From: an uncultured Bacteroidota bacterium
GTDB taxonomy: Bacteria; Bacteroidota; Bacteroidia; Chitinophagales; Chitinophagaceae
DNA length: 35,214 nucleotides
Assembly (NCBI GenBank): GCA_903837525.1
Contig: CAILUU010000024.1
Coordinates: forward strand, 1 to 35,214
Direction: 5' to 3'
Position 1 is the first letter of the stretch. Each line of letters begins with the position of its first letter. The position numbers and the translations under genes were made by a program. Positions 1-8,226 of the stretch are shown piece after piece. The notes under the pieces were generated by a model. That model worked only from the letters and a program-made list of their open reading frames with translations, did not search any database and was not told where the DNA came from.

Positions 1-330
1 AAAGAAAACCTTAAATAAGTTATTAAAATATTTACTGTAAATAGCTTTTAGGCAACCAAGCAATAAAGTAAGGGTTGCCAATAAATAAAAAACCACCTCT
101 TTATTAGCCCTTTTTTTTGGGGAAATAATAAAAGATGTGGAGGGTTTTATTGTATCTATATATTGATATTTATAAACGGTATTTTGCAACACTCGTTGAT
201 AGGCTGTAGGAGGTACGAATAATGAATTTGTGGTATCGGCAAGTTGTATACTTATACTATTGGGCACTTGTGCAACTAAAAGCATATGGCTTGTAAGTAG
301 TATAAAAAATATAAGAAAAAGTTTAGCCAA
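1..330 (-). CDS. DUF4271-family membrane protein, N-terminal part only (runs off left edge)
   Basis: The visible 110 codons encode a signal-peptide-like N-terminus (AKLFLIFFILLTSHMLLVAQ), about 60 polar residues, and a first membrane segment (VVFYLLATLTLLLGCLKAIY) followed by SKYFNNLFKVFF. That junction of a transmembrane helix with a Y-x-KYF-x-x-LF motif is typical of DUF4271, a Bacteroidota integral membrane family of unknown function. No ATG precedes the signal peptide; I chose the TTG at 330 because a TAnnTTTG promoter motif lies 18 nt upstream. The in-frame TTG at 351 overlaps that motif, and the internal ATG would remove most of the signal peptide. The C-terminus lies outside the window. 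In related genomes DUF4271 genes often sit beside hemD; that neighbour would be off the edge and is an inference. Confidence 0.6.
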   Translation of the reverse strand, partial: MAKLFLIFFILLTSHMLLVAQVPNSISIQLADTTNSLFVPPTAYQRVLQNTVYKYQYIDTIKPSTSFIISPKKRANKEVVFYLLATLTLLLGCLKAIYSKYFNNLFKVFF

Positions 331-348
331 TTGTAGTGGTTGTTTTTG

Positions 349-356
349 CAAAAGTA
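349..356 (-). promoter_or_regulatory. Candidate -7 promoter element TACTTTTG for the DUF4271 gene
   Basis: On the minus strand TACTTTTG matches the Bacteroidota -7 consensus TAnnTTTG and ends 18 nt before the proposed TTG start at 330. No clear -33 TTTG is visible. It overlaps the 3' flank of the upstream BamA-like gene, so the DUF4271 gene probably has its own promoter. Confidence 0.4.
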
Positions 357-374
357 AAGGGAGTTAACGATTTT

Positions 375-2186
375 TTAAAAGTAATTAATATACCCAAAAT
401 GTATTTTAGAAGCTTCTCGTATATTAAACTTAATATCGTTTCGTTTACCAATGGCATAACTAAGGTTAAGCAAGCCAAATTTAGTTTCGAACAAAAGCCC
501 TAAGCCTGTACCTAAAAAACTATTATTTACATTAATGGATTGAAACTTATTCTTTACCAGACCTACATCTACAAAGCCAAATAAATTTGAGTTAAGGCTA
601 AGCCTGTACCTATATTCTACGCTACCTACTGCATATTGTGTTGCATAAATACTTTCCTCGGTAAAGCCACGTAATAATCGGTAACCACCAAGTTGAAACA
701 ATTCGTTTCTAAATATATTTGGACTGTTGTATAGGCCACTGTTTAGGGCTGTTTTAATAGTTGCCTGTTTACCTATTGGAAAATAGTGTGCTACTATTAT
801 TTGCACTTTCAATTGATACGATTTTGCTTTTAACGTGTCATACAAACTATTGTAATTAAAGGTTGGATCTTTAATTGCTGTAATAGCCGAATTACGTTTT
901 ATGTTTTTAAGACCTAGGGTAGTAATAATTTTTACTTCATTTCCACTACGTGGATTTAGTTTGTAATCTGTTTTATTCCAATCATAATCTAATCCCACAT
1001 TTACTGCACTTACATCAATATTAGGAGGCAGTGTTTTAGTTGCTTTTACAAATACAGTATCCACCCCATCTGCTAATAAAAATCTATTTTGCCATTGTAC
1101 AAATAACTTACCCGATTGGTTGGCAGATAAAAGATATTGTGCCCCCAACTGTGCTTGGAGTTGTAAAAAAGAAGAATCTTTTTTAAATAAATCAAACAAA
1201 AAATCTATTCCAAATTTGCTGCCAAAAATGTAGGGCTGTTGGTAGCCTAAGTTTAAGCGGGGCGAATTTAATTGCAATTGTTGCCAGTTTGCCAACAAGG
1301 TTTCTCCACCGCCAAAGGCATTTTTTAAATTAAGATTTACATCGCCTGTTAGTTGTAATTTATTGTTTTGATTAGCCGATGGTAAAAAACCAATTATAGC
1401 ACTAACCTGACTACTTTTTTTTGCTGCTAAATATAAATTAACTACAGAGCCACTCCCTAATAACGTAATATCGCTAGGTTGTACCTCTTGCACATAAGGC
1501 AACTCTAACAACAGTTTATTTACCTGCTGTAATTTTGTTTTATTATATAAAGAGCCGTTACTAATGCTTAAGTAACGTTGTAAAAATTTGTTACTCATTT
1601 TTGCATTGCCTAATTGCCGTATGCTATCTACTTTGTACAACACTCCTTTTTTTACTTTTAATAAGGCATTTATTTTATCCTCATCTACCCCCACGCTATC
1701 TAAAAAAACAGTAGCAAAAGGATACCCGTTATTTTCGTAATAATTTAAAATACGCTGCTGCACTTTTTGCAATTGCTGCATAATAATTGGCTTATTAAAA
1801 AAATTCTTTTCTTTAAAGTCGCTTAGTTCTAAGGCCCTTTTATCAATATCGGTTGGTACCAACTTTATCCATAAATATTTTTTACCTAAAAATAACTGTA
1901 TAGTTGTACGTGTAGTTGTTTGGAAAATACTATCAATTGATGCTGTAGGATAGCCTTTGGTATTGAGTAACGGAATAAGTTTACTTACATAATCATCGAA
2001 TTCGAATTTGCTATTGAAGGAGTTTTGTAACGCTAAAGTTGCTGCCGTGGCATTTTTATCAATATAATTAATTATTAGTTTGTAGGTGGTATCGTTTGAT
2101 TGTGATAAACCTGCCTTTGGAAAAAGATACAGCAATAGGGCTAGTATAATCCCATACTTGGTAACTAATAATTTACATTTGCTCAT
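375..2186 (-). CDS. BamA/TamA-family (Omp85) outer membrane protein
   Basis: A 603-residue protein with an N-terminal signal peptide (hydrophobic stretch IILALLLYLF ending near residue 28). Residues of roughly 30-260 look like POTRA-type repeats, with motifs such as YYENNGYPFA and LLELPYVQEV. From about residue 265 it becomes a beta-barrel with alternating strands, a conserved FRNELFQLGGYRLLRGF block and VEYRY, which match the surface-antigen (D15) domain. It ends in phenylalanine (INYF), as expected for a barrel recognised by the BAM machinery. It is shorter than canonical BamA (about 800 residues in this phylum) and has fewer POTRA domains, so it is more likely a TamA-like or accessory Omp85 member than the essential BamA. 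Divergent from hemW, with a 53-bp shared promoter region. Confidence 0.8.
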   Translation of the reverse strand: MSKCKLLVTKYGIILALLLYLFPKAGLSQSNDTTYKLIINYIDKNATAATLALQNSFNSKFEFDDYVSKLIPLLNTKGYPTASIDSIFQTTTRTTIQLFLGKKYLWIKLVPTDIDKRALELSDFKEKNFFNKPIIMQQLQKVQQRILNYYENNGYPFATVFLDSVGVDEDKINALLKVKKGVLYKVDSIRQLGNAKMSNKFLQRYLSISNGSLYNKTKLQQVNKLLLELPYVQEVQPSDITLLGSGSVVNLYLAAKKSSQVSAIIGFLPSANQNNKLQLTGDVNLNLKNAFGGGETLLANWQQLQLNSPRLNLGYQQPYIFGSKFGIDFLFDLFKKDSSFLQLQAQLGAQYLLSANQSGKLFVQWQNRFLLADGVDTVFVKATKTLPPNIDVSAVNVGLDYDWNKTDYKLNPRSGNEVKIITTLGLKNIKRNSAITAIKDPTFNYNSLYDTLKAKSYQLKVQIIVAHYFPIGKQATIKTALNSGLYNSPNIFRNELFQLGGYRLLRGFTEESIYATQYAVGSVEYRYRLSLNSNLFGFVDVGLVKNKFQSINVNNSFLGTGLGLLFETKFGLLNLSYAIGKRNDIKFNIREASKIHFGYINYF

Positions 2187-2193
2187 TAATAAT

Positions 2194-2201
2194 CAAATCT
2201 A
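2194..2201 (-). promoter_or_regulatory. Possible -7 element TAGATTTG before the Omp85 gene
   Basis: TAGATTTG on the minus strand fits TAnnTTTG, but lies only about 8 nt before the start codon at 2186. A TTTG is present about 12 nt further upstream, closer than the usual -33 spacing. Weak call: either a very short leader or a chance match in AT-rich DNA. Confidence 0.25.
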
Positions 2202-2239
2202 AATTATAATTTTCAAACATACTTAATACAACTAAAAAA

Positions 2240-3394
2240 TTGGCAGGAATATATATACATATACCTTTTTGTAAACAAGCTTGTACGTATTGTAATTTTC
2301 ACTTTAGCACTTCTTTAAAGTTAAGAGAGGAAATGGTGGAGGCAATTGTTAAAGAAATGAAGCTCCTAACCCCTAAAGGGGAAAAAGCTGAAGATTTTAG
2401 TGTAGTTGCAAAAGAAACTATTGAAACTATTTATTTTGGCGGGGGTACACCAAGTATTTTATTGGAAGATGAATTACAACTAATTTTTGATGCTTTGTAT
2501 GAACGTTTTGAAGTTGCAGATGAAATTGAAATTACGCTAGAAGCAAACCCAGATGATATTACTGATGAAAAATTATTATGCTGGAAAAAAATGGGTGTTA
2601 ATAGATTAAGTGTAGGCTTGCAAAGTTTTAATAAAGATGAATTAAAATGGATGAATAGAGCCCACTCCGCAGCAGAAAGTTTAGCTTGTATTGACAAAAT
2701 AAAAGCGGCTGGTTTTACTAATTTTTCGGTTGATTTAATTTATGGCTCTCCCCTATTGAGTAATGAAGATTGGAAACAAAATGTACAAACCGTTATTGAA
2801 AAAGGTATCCCACATATTAGTTGTTATGCATTAACTGTTGAGCCTAAAACTATTTTAGCTAAAATGATAGAGGCAAAAAAAACAGCTACTACCGATAGTG
2901 AAAAACAAGCACAACAATTTTTATTATTGATGGAATGGCTTTCTGCAGCTGGTTATGAGCATTATGAAATAAGTAATTTTGCTAAACCTAGCTTACGAAG
3001 TAAACACAATAGTAGTTATTGGCAAGGCAAAAAATATTATGGTTTTGGCCCATCGGCACACTCGTTTGATGGCGTTAGGATTAGACGATGGAATATCCCT
3101 AACAATGCATTATACATTCAATCTATCCAAAAAAACGGTGTGCCTTACGAAGAGGAAGTGCTTACACAAACACAGCAACTAAACGAATATATAATGACAT
3201 CGTTACGAACGGTGGAAGGTTTAGATTTGAATTATGTAAAAATAAAATTTGGAGAAGCGTTTAGTACAAAGTTGACCCAACAAAGTGCAAAATTTTCTAG
3301 TACAAAAAAAGTTGTACTAGAAAATTTGAAAATAATTTTAACGAACGAAGGAAAGCTTTTTGCAGATGGTATTGCTGCGGATTTATTTTTTTAA
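2240..3394 (+). CDS. hemW: HemW, radical SAM heme chaperone (coproporphyrinogen III oxidase-like)
   Basis: Begins MAGIYIHIPFCKQACTYC, giving the radical SAM CxxxCxxC cluster at Cys11, Cys15 and Cys18 in the form seen in HemW. GGGTPS, which helps bind S-adenosylmethionine, follows, then VGLQSF, HISCYALTVEP and YEHYEISNFAKP, all HemW landmarks. HemW binds heme and is thought to insert it into respiratory proteins; earlier annotation as HemN is usually wrong for this subfamily. The C-terminal HemN_C region is present. The start codon is TTG: the canonical N-terminus begins exactly there and no ATG fits. Residues about 41-58 (LLTPKGEK region) extend beyond what I expect in the family and are encoded by a palindromic repeat (2361-2389). 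384 residues is the normal length. Confidence 0.93.
   Translation: MAGIYIHIPFCKQACTYCNFHFSTSLKLREEMVEAIVKEMKLLTPKGEKAEDFSVVAKETIETIYFGGGTPSILLEDELQLIFDALYERFEVADEIEITLEANPDDITDEKLLCWKKMGVNRLSVGLQSFNKDELKWMNRAHSAAESLACIDKIKAAGFTNFSVDLIYGSPLLSNEDWKQNVQTVIEKGIPHISCYALTVEPKTILAKMIEAKKTATTDSEKQAQQFLLLMEWLSAAGYEHYEISNFAKPSLRSKHNSSYWQGKKYYGFGPSAHSFDGVRIRRWNIPNNALYIQSIQKNGVPYEEEVLTQTQQLNEYIMTSLRTVEGLDLNYVKIKFGEAFSTKLTQQSAKFSSTKKVVLENLKIILTNEGKLFADGIAADLFF
2361..2389. repeat. In-frame palindromic repeat inside hemW
   Basis: The segment starts and ends with AGCT, and its centre is CCCCTAAAGGGG (2370-2381), which can fold into a hairpin. It adds residues KLLTPKGEKA between the first helix and the strand leading to GGGTPS, where other HemW proteins as I recall them have a shorter loop. 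It resembles short dispersed palindromes seen between genes in many Bacteroidota; that resemblance is from memory. Confidence 0.5.
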
Positions 3395-3443
3395 CGCTGC
3401 GGATATTTTCTAAAATACTTTATAATCTCAGAAGATAGCAATA

Positions 3444-3464
3444 TAACAATCATTCTGATTGTTA
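3444..3464. terminator. Hairpin between convergent hemW and gpsA
   Basis: A perfect 9-bp inverted repeat, TAACAATCA / TGATTGTTA, with a TTC loop lies in the 133-bp gap between two genes that end toward each other. It lacks a clear T-run on either strand, so it may act as a weak bidirectional terminator or an RNA 3'-end stabiliser. Confidence 0.4.
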
Positions 3465-3527
3465 CGTAGTTACTTATGTTTGAAAATGAGAAAGGCATTT
3501 TATTTGTACTGAAAAGGTATCACCGAT

Positions 3528-4559
3528 TTAAATTAAACTCTCTTCTATTTTGTTAAACCCTTCCTTTGCAGAGAGATTTTTCCAAAGTATTTGATAAATG
3601 GTATGTGCCATAGGCATTTCGGCATCTACGATTTGGTTTATGATAAACATACACTTGCTGGCATTATAGCCTTCCGCAACCATATTCATTTCTAGCTGAG
3701 CTGCTTTTACGCTATAGCCCTTACCAATCATATTACCAAAGCTACGATTACGGCTGTGAAGGCTGTAACATGTAACCAATAAATCGCCTAGGTAAACAGA
3801 GGCTGCATAATTTGTTCTTCGCTTAGTATTAACCTGTGCATCGGTATGCCCAACCTCAATATTTTTAATCCCGCTTTTGCGTAAAAAGCTTGCCATTTCA
3901 TCGGCTGCATTGGCTATTAGTACACTTAAAAAATTATCGCCATACTCTAACCCATATGCAATACCTGCACCTACGGCATAAATATTTTTAAGTATAGCGG
4001 CGTATTGTACCCCATAAATATCGTTATTGGTAATCGTATTTAAATAAGGCGTTTTAAAATAGGCAGCTATTTCGTTTGTTACTGTTTCATCTACCCCAGA
4101 AAAAGTTAAGTACGATAACTTTTCTGCTGCTACTTCCTCTGCATGGCAAGGGCCTAACACTGCAAAATAATTTTCGATTGGTACCTTAAAATGTTGTTTT
4201 AAATAATCATTCAACAACAAATTGCTTTGTGGTAATATTCCTTTTATAGCACTAATTATTTTTTTGCCCACAAAAATATCTTTGGGTAAAGGGCTTAGTA
4301 CATCATCGGCATAGGCAGATGGTACCGCAATTAAAATGCAATCGCTATTTTTTATTACTTCCTCTGGACTTGTAGTAAGTTTTAGTTTACTAACATTAAA
4401 ATGTGCTGTGGGTAAATATTGCGGATTGTGGTTACAGGTTTTTATATGATCAATAGCAGTTTGGCTTCGGTTATACCAATAAATAGTTTGCCCGCCGTCG
4501 GTTAAAATTTTTGCTAAGGCTGTGCCCCAACTGCCGCTTCCTAATATTCCGAAATTCAT
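3528..4559 (-). CDS. gpsA: NAD(P)H-dependent glycerol-3-phosphate dehydrogenase
   Basis: Catalyses reduction of dihydroxyacetone phosphate to sn-glycerol 3-phosphate, the entry to phospholipid synthesis, in the cytoplasm. The N-terminus has the Rossmann motif GSGSWGTALA (residues 7-16), followed by AVPSAY, AIKGI (Lys106) and GPCHAEEVA, the substrate-binding block. The C-terminal half holds QYAAILKNIYAVGAGI with the catalytic lysine at about 191. NTKRRTN and the TARNxxFG-like segment (SRNRSFG) bind the phosphate. Length (343) is normal. It lies 23 bp downstream of rnc on the same strand, so the two are probably cotranscribed. Confidence 0.95.
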   Translation of the reverse strand: MNFGILGSGSWGTALAKILTDGGQTIYWYNRSQTAIDHIKTCNHNPQYLPTAHFNVSKLKLTTSPEEVIKNSDCILIAVPSAYADDVLSPLPKDIFVGKKIISAIKGILPQSNLLLNDYLKQHFKVPIENYFAVLGPCHAEEVAAEKLSYLTFSGVDETVTNEIAAYFKTPYLNTITNNDIYGVQYAAILKNIYAVGAGIAYGLEYGDNFLSVLIANAADEMASFLRKSGIKNIEVGHTDAQVNTKRRTNYAASVYLGDLLVTCYSLHSRNRSFGNMIGKGYSVKAAQLEMNMVAEGYNASKCMFIINQIVDAEMPMAHTIYQILWKNLSAKEGFNKIEESLI

Positions 4560-4562
4560 ACG

Positions 4563-4576
4563 TGTTTAGAAGTTTA
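4563..4576. repeat. Short AGTTTAGA-type repeat between rnc and gpsA
   Basis: GTTTAGAAGTTTAG contains almost two copies of the same octamer that is repeated four times inside the COG2509 gene at 10643-10676. It occupies most of the 23-bp gap between rnc and gpsA. Confidence 0.4.
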
Positions 4577-4582
4577 GTAAAA

Positions 4583-5293
4583 TTATAAGCCTAATTTATC
4601 AACCGCCATTTGTGCTGCTATTTGGCTAGCATCTTTTTTGTTGAAGCCTTTAGCTTCAGCTATTAATTCCCCATCTACCATTGCACCAATGGTAAATAAT
4701 CTTCGGCCACTTTCAAATTTTTCATTTAATAGCTCAAACTCTACTGCTTTACCATTTTTATTGGCCCAGCCGTACAATTTATTTTTAATATTTATTTCAA
4801 TTACTTCTAAATCATCTATAAATAAATAAGGCATTATTATTCTTTTTTCTACCCAAGTTTTTGTTTTGTCGTACCCCTTATCCAAATATACTGCACCAAT
4901 TAACGCCTCTAAGGTATTGCCAAATATTTGCGATACTTTTAATGCATTATCAAATTTATTATAAAAGGTAATTTTTTTTAAGCCCATTTTTAACGCTATT
5001 TCATTTAGCTTTTGGCGGTTAACCATTTTACTCCGCATTTCGGTTAAAAAGCCTTCGCCTTTGTAGGGGTATTTTCTAAATAAATAATGAGCTACAATAC
5101 TGCTTAGTACTGCATCGCCTAAAAATTCTAATCGTTCGTTGTTTTCATCAGCACCTTCTCTAACGCTACGGTGGCTTAGTGCCGTTTTATAAATTGCAGC
5201 ATCGCCTGGAGTAAAGCCAATAACATTATTAAGTTGTTTTTTAAACTCCTTTGCATTCGTATTCGTAGAAAAAATATTTTTTAAAAACTGCAC
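4583..5293 (-). CDS. rnc: Ribonuclease III
   Basis: Double-stranded-RNA endonuclease for rRNA and mRNA processing. The RNase III signature ERLEFLGDAVL is at residues 53-63, with metal-binding Glu56 and Asp60. A second acidic cluster, NTLEALIGAVYLDKG (126-140), carries Glu129. The C-terminal double-stranded-RNA-binding domain (about 165-236) ends with AEAKGFNKKDASQIAAQMA, the usual second helix. An N-terminal extension of about 20 residues precedes the catalytic domain, as in other Bacteroidota. It is followed by gpsA in a likely two-gene unit; the fabF-acpP pair that precedes rnc in many relatives is absent here. Confidence 0.95.
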   Translation of the reverse strand: MQFLKNIFSTNTNAKEFKKQLNNVIGFTPGDAAIYKTALSHRSVREGADENNERLEFLGDAVLSSIVAHYLFRKYPYKGEGFLTEMRSKMVNRQKLNEIALKMGLKKITFYNKFDNALKVSQIFGNTLEALIGAVYLDKGYDKTKTWVEKRIIMPYLFIDDLEVIEINIKNKLYGWANKNGKAVEFELLNEKFESGRRLFTIGAMVDGELIAEAKGFNKKDASQIAAQMAVDKLGL

Positions 5294-5677
5294 TATGGGT
5301 ATCCCTATTTTTTTGTGAAATTAATGTAAAGAAATGATATAGGGTGAGGTGTAAAAAAGAAACGGTTCCTAAGATGAATTAGAACTATACTTTACGCCTT
5401 AGGTTACATTTTGGTGCCTTAAATTTTAGTTATTATTTTATTGAATATATAAAGTTCTTGATACGCCAAAAATACTTATTCATAACCCTCGATATCTAAC
5501 AATAGCTGAATATGAGTTAGCTGCATCTGACTAATAATTTATAAAATTAAACTCAACTTTATAATGCTGCACCAAAATCTTGAAAACTTTTGGTGCCCCT
5601 GTTGGACTTACCTTTCTAAAAACTGATTCAATTTTGCCATTTGTTAGAGACAAGACGGCGGCGGGAAGTTTACACTA
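5294..5677. other. Gene-free gap between dnaA and rnc
   Basis: About 380 bp with no convincing gene. A 9-bp inverted repeat (GCACCAAAA at 5569-5577 and TTTTGGTGC at 5588-5596) could form a hairpin but has no T-run. On the minus strand a start-less open stretch of about 47 codons (roughly 5694 down to 5550) encodes a peptide containing SPTGAPKVFKILVQHY. It may be a gene remnant, but I do not recognise it. No cluster of DnaA boxes was found. Confidence 0.5.
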
Positions 5678-5709
5678 AAAAGCGACCACCAAATCTGATA
5701 ATCGCTTTT
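5678..5709 (-). terminator. Likely rho-independent terminator of dnaA
   Basis: On the minus strand, 22 nt after the dnaA stop codon, AAAAGCGA pairs with TCGCTTTT over 8 bp around a 16-nt loop, and the second arm runs into a stretch of five T. Confidence 0.6.
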
Positions 5710-5731
5710 ACTATTTTTTAAAAACTATTCT

Positions 5732-7165
5732 TTACATTGCTGCTAACTGCACCTTCTGTTGTAGCTCTATCACACTTTCTTTAAATAAGGTATCGGTATC
5801 CATTAAATCTTTAACGGTTTGGCAACTGTGTATTACCGTTGTGTGGTCCCTTCCGCCAAAATGCTCTCCAATGGTTTTTAACGAATTTTTGGTAAAGGCT
5901 TTTGCTAAGAACATGGTAATTTGTCTTGCTTGTACAATTTCTCTTTTACGAGTTTTTTGTAACAACTTATCGTAAGGCACATCAAAATACTCACACACCA
6001 TTTTTTGAATGGTATCTATGGTTATTTCTTTACTGGATGATTTTACAAAATTTCGTAACACTTTTTTAGCTAATTCAAGATCTATTTCCCTTTTATTGAG
6101 CGAGGATTGTGCCAATAATGAAATTAATGCTCCTTCTAACTCTCTTACGTTGCTATTTATGTTGTACGCAATATATTTTACTACTTCTTTTGGCATCTCT
6201 AAACCATCCTTTTTCATCTTTTTTTCTAAGATTTCAATTTTGGTTTCGTAATCTGGCACTTGTAAATCGGCACTTAAACCCCATCTAAATCGGCTTAATA
6301 ACCTTTCTTGCACCCCTTCTAAATCTTTTGGTGGCTTATCGCTTGTTAAAATGAGCTGTTTGCCGCTTTGGTGTAAATGATTAAAAATAGAGAAAAAAGC
6401 ATCCTGACTTTTTTCGGCCCTATTAAAAAATTGTACATCATCTATAATTAATACATCTATTAATTGATAAAAATGTATAAAATCGTTGATGGCGCCATTA
6501 CGGCCATGATCTATAAATTGATTAATAAATTTTTCGGAACTTACGTATAATACTACTTTATTGTTGTGCAAACGCTTAACCTCATTACCAATGGCTTGTG
6601 CTAAATGTGTTTTGCCAAGGCCAACGCCACCATAAATTACTAAAGGGTTAAAAGATGTTGCCCCTGGTTTTTCTGCTACAGTTTTCCCTGCTCTACGAGC
6701 TACTCTATTACAATCGCCTTCTATAAATGCATCAAAGGTATAGGCATGATTTAATTGGGGGTCAATTTGCATTTTCTTTAGCCCCGGTATTACAAACGGA
6801 TTTTTAACAGGGTTATTTATGACTAAAGGAAAATCCATTTCGTTGTTTGAATATGATTTGAAACCTTGCCCAGGAATATTAGTTGTTAGTGGTTTATTTT
6901 TATTGTTACCACTGTCTACCATTATTCTATATTCTAATTGGGCATCTTTTCCTAATTCTCTTTTTAATGTTTTTGCTAATAGAGAAATATAATGCTCTTC
7001 AAGATACTCATAAAAAAATTGACTTGGAACTTGTATGGTTAGTATTTTTTCTTTTAGTGCAACCGGCTCAATGGGTTCAAACCAAGTTTTAAAATGTTGC
7101 CACTCTACAATATCTTTTATAATATCTAAGCAATTAGCCCATACCTTTTCAAAAGCCTTATCCAT
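5732..7165 (-). CDS. dnaA: Chromosomal replication initiator protein DnaA
   Basis: All four DnaA domains are present in 477 residues. Domain I (1-80) contains WQHFKTWFEPIEP, for DnaB/DnaA contacts. A variable linker covers about 85-140. The AAA+ domain has Walker A GGVGLGKT (179-186), Walker B VLIIDD (238-243), and sensor and arginine-finger segments LTSDKPP and RLLSRFRWG. Domain IV carries the DnaA-box-binding signature GGRDHTTVIHSCQTV starting at 437. It binds ATP and origin DNA to start replication. Its neighbours (rnc, a 5'-nucleotidase) are not the classical dnaA-dnaN set. No DnaA-box cluster is visible in either flank, so the origin need not be here. It has its own downstream terminator. 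Confidence 0.97.
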   Translation of the reverse strand: MDKAFEKVWANCLDIIKDIVEWQHFKTWFEPIEPVALKEKILTIQVPSQFFYEYLEEHYISLLAKTLKRELGKDAQLEYRIMVDSGNNKNKPLTTNIPGQGFKSYSNNEMDFPLVINNPVKNPFVIPGLKKMQIDPQLNHAYTFDAFIEGDCNRVARRAGKTVAEKPGATSFNPLVIYGGVGLGKTHLAQAIGNEVKRLHNNKVVLYVSSEKFINQFIDHGRNGAINDFIHFYQLIDVLIIDDVQFFNRAEKSQDAFFSIFNHLHQSGKQLILTSDKPPKDLEGVQERLLSRFRWGLSADLQVPDYETKIEILEKKMKKDGLEMPKEVVKYIAYNINSNVRELEGALISLLAQSSLNKREIDLELAKKVLRNFVKSSSKEITIDTIQKMVCEYFDVPYDKLLQKTRKREIVQARQITMFLAKAFTKNSLKTIGEHFGGRDHTTVIHSCQTVKDLMDTDTLFKESVIELQQKVQLAAM

Positions 7166-7290
7166 TATTTCTTAAGCAGTTTATATGTTGATTTATTTTT
7201 TTGGTATTTACCACAAACTATTTTCAGGTTAAATTGAAAAAAGTTTCATGGGAGTGCGAATATCTAACAAAATGTTGAAAAAAAAATTTT

Positions 7291-8226
7291 TTATTCATTT
7301 GTTTTTTGCCTTACTACAACAGAATGGGCTTTTTCAAGGTTTTTTGCGCTCATTTTCCCAAATTCAAAGTCTAATCTTCCTAGTATAATCCCTGCAAAGC
7401 CAACTTGATTTACCAACACATCGCTCCCCACTTTATTTTTATACGTTTCAGGGGCATCTAAAAATGTATGGGTATGCCCACCTAATATTAAATCTATATG
7501 TTCACTTTGTTTAGCAAATTCAATATCGCTTAGTTTATTTTCTTTGTATTTGTAGCCTAAATGGCTAAGGCAAATAACCATATCGCAGCCTTCTTCTTTT
7601 TTTAATTTACTTGCAATGGTATTGGCATTTTGCACAGGGTCTAAATATTTTGTATTGCCATACAAACTTTCTGGCACTAGCCCATTTAACTCAATACCTA
7701 CGCCAGTTATTCCAATTTTTAATTTACCTTTTTTAACTATTTTATAAGGTTGGTATTTACCTTCCATAGGTGTGCCAGTCATATCATAATTGCACAATAA
7801 CAGCTCAAATTTCCCATGCTGCAATTGTGTTGCAAAGTTTTCTAAACCAGCATCAAAATCATGATTACCCATTGTAGCCGCATCGTATCCCATAATAGCC
7901 ATTGCCTTCATTTCTGGCTCGCCTTTATACAAATTAAAGTAAGGTGTTCCTTGAAAAATATCTCCTGCATCTAACAGCAAAATATTTTTTTCTTCTTTTC
8001 TAATTTTTTTTATCAAATCGGCTCTTGCCGCCACCCCACCTAACCCTTGGTTTCGTCCGCCATCCATTGGAAAAGGGTCTAATCTACTATGTACATCGTT
8101 TGTATGTAAAATGGTTAACTTTTTTGCAGCAGCATCTGCCTGTATTTCGGCCATTAAACTATTGCTTTTAAGCATTGCCCCAGTTGCCAAAGCGGCTTGT
8201 TGTAAAAAATGTCGCCTAGTTTGCAT
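7291..8226 (-). CDS. 5'-nucleotidase family metallophosphatase (catalytic half), Tat-type signal
   Basis: The N-terminus MQTRRHFLQQAALATGA has a twin-arginine motif followed by a hydrophobic stretch, so the folded protein is probably exported by Tat. The body is the calcineurin-like catalytic domain of the UshA/5'-nucleotidase family. Metal ligands appear in order: ILHTNDVHSR (Asp, His), LLDAGDIFQG (Asp), MGNHDFDAG (Asn-His dyad), LSHLGYK and GGHTHTF. It lacks the C-terminal substrate-specificity domain of UshA. That domain is supplied by the gene directly upstream, which overlaps this start by 11 bp. The two products presumably work together on periplasmic nucleotides, a split arrangement found across Bacteroidota. 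Exact substrate unknown. Confidence 0.88.
   Translation of the reverse strand: MQTRRHFLQQAALATGAMLKSNSLMAEIQADAAAKKLTILHTNDVHSRLDPFPMDGGRNQGLGGVAARADLIKKIRKEEKNILLLDAGDIFQGTPYFNLYKGEPEMKAMAIMGYDAATMGNHDFDAGLENFATQLQHGKFELLLCNYDMTGTPMEGKYQPYKIVKKGKLKIGITGVGIELNGLVPESLYGNTKYLDPVQNANTIASKLKKEEGCDMVICLSHLGYKYKENKLSDIEFAKQSEHIDLILGGHTHTFLDAPETYKNKVGSDVLVNQVGFAGIILGRLDFEFGKMSAKNLEKAHSVVVRQKTNE

Noticed and set aside
5569..5596. Terminator of rnc or dnaA
   Set aside because: The 9-bp stem has no T-run on either strand and lies far from both stop codons; the hairpin at 5678-5709 is a better dnaA terminator.
5294..7290. Replication origin beside dnaA
   Set aside because: I found no cluster of TTATCCACA-like boxes and no AT-rich 13-mer array in either flank. 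dnaA is often away from the origin in this phylum. A GC-skew plot of the whole chromosome would decide.
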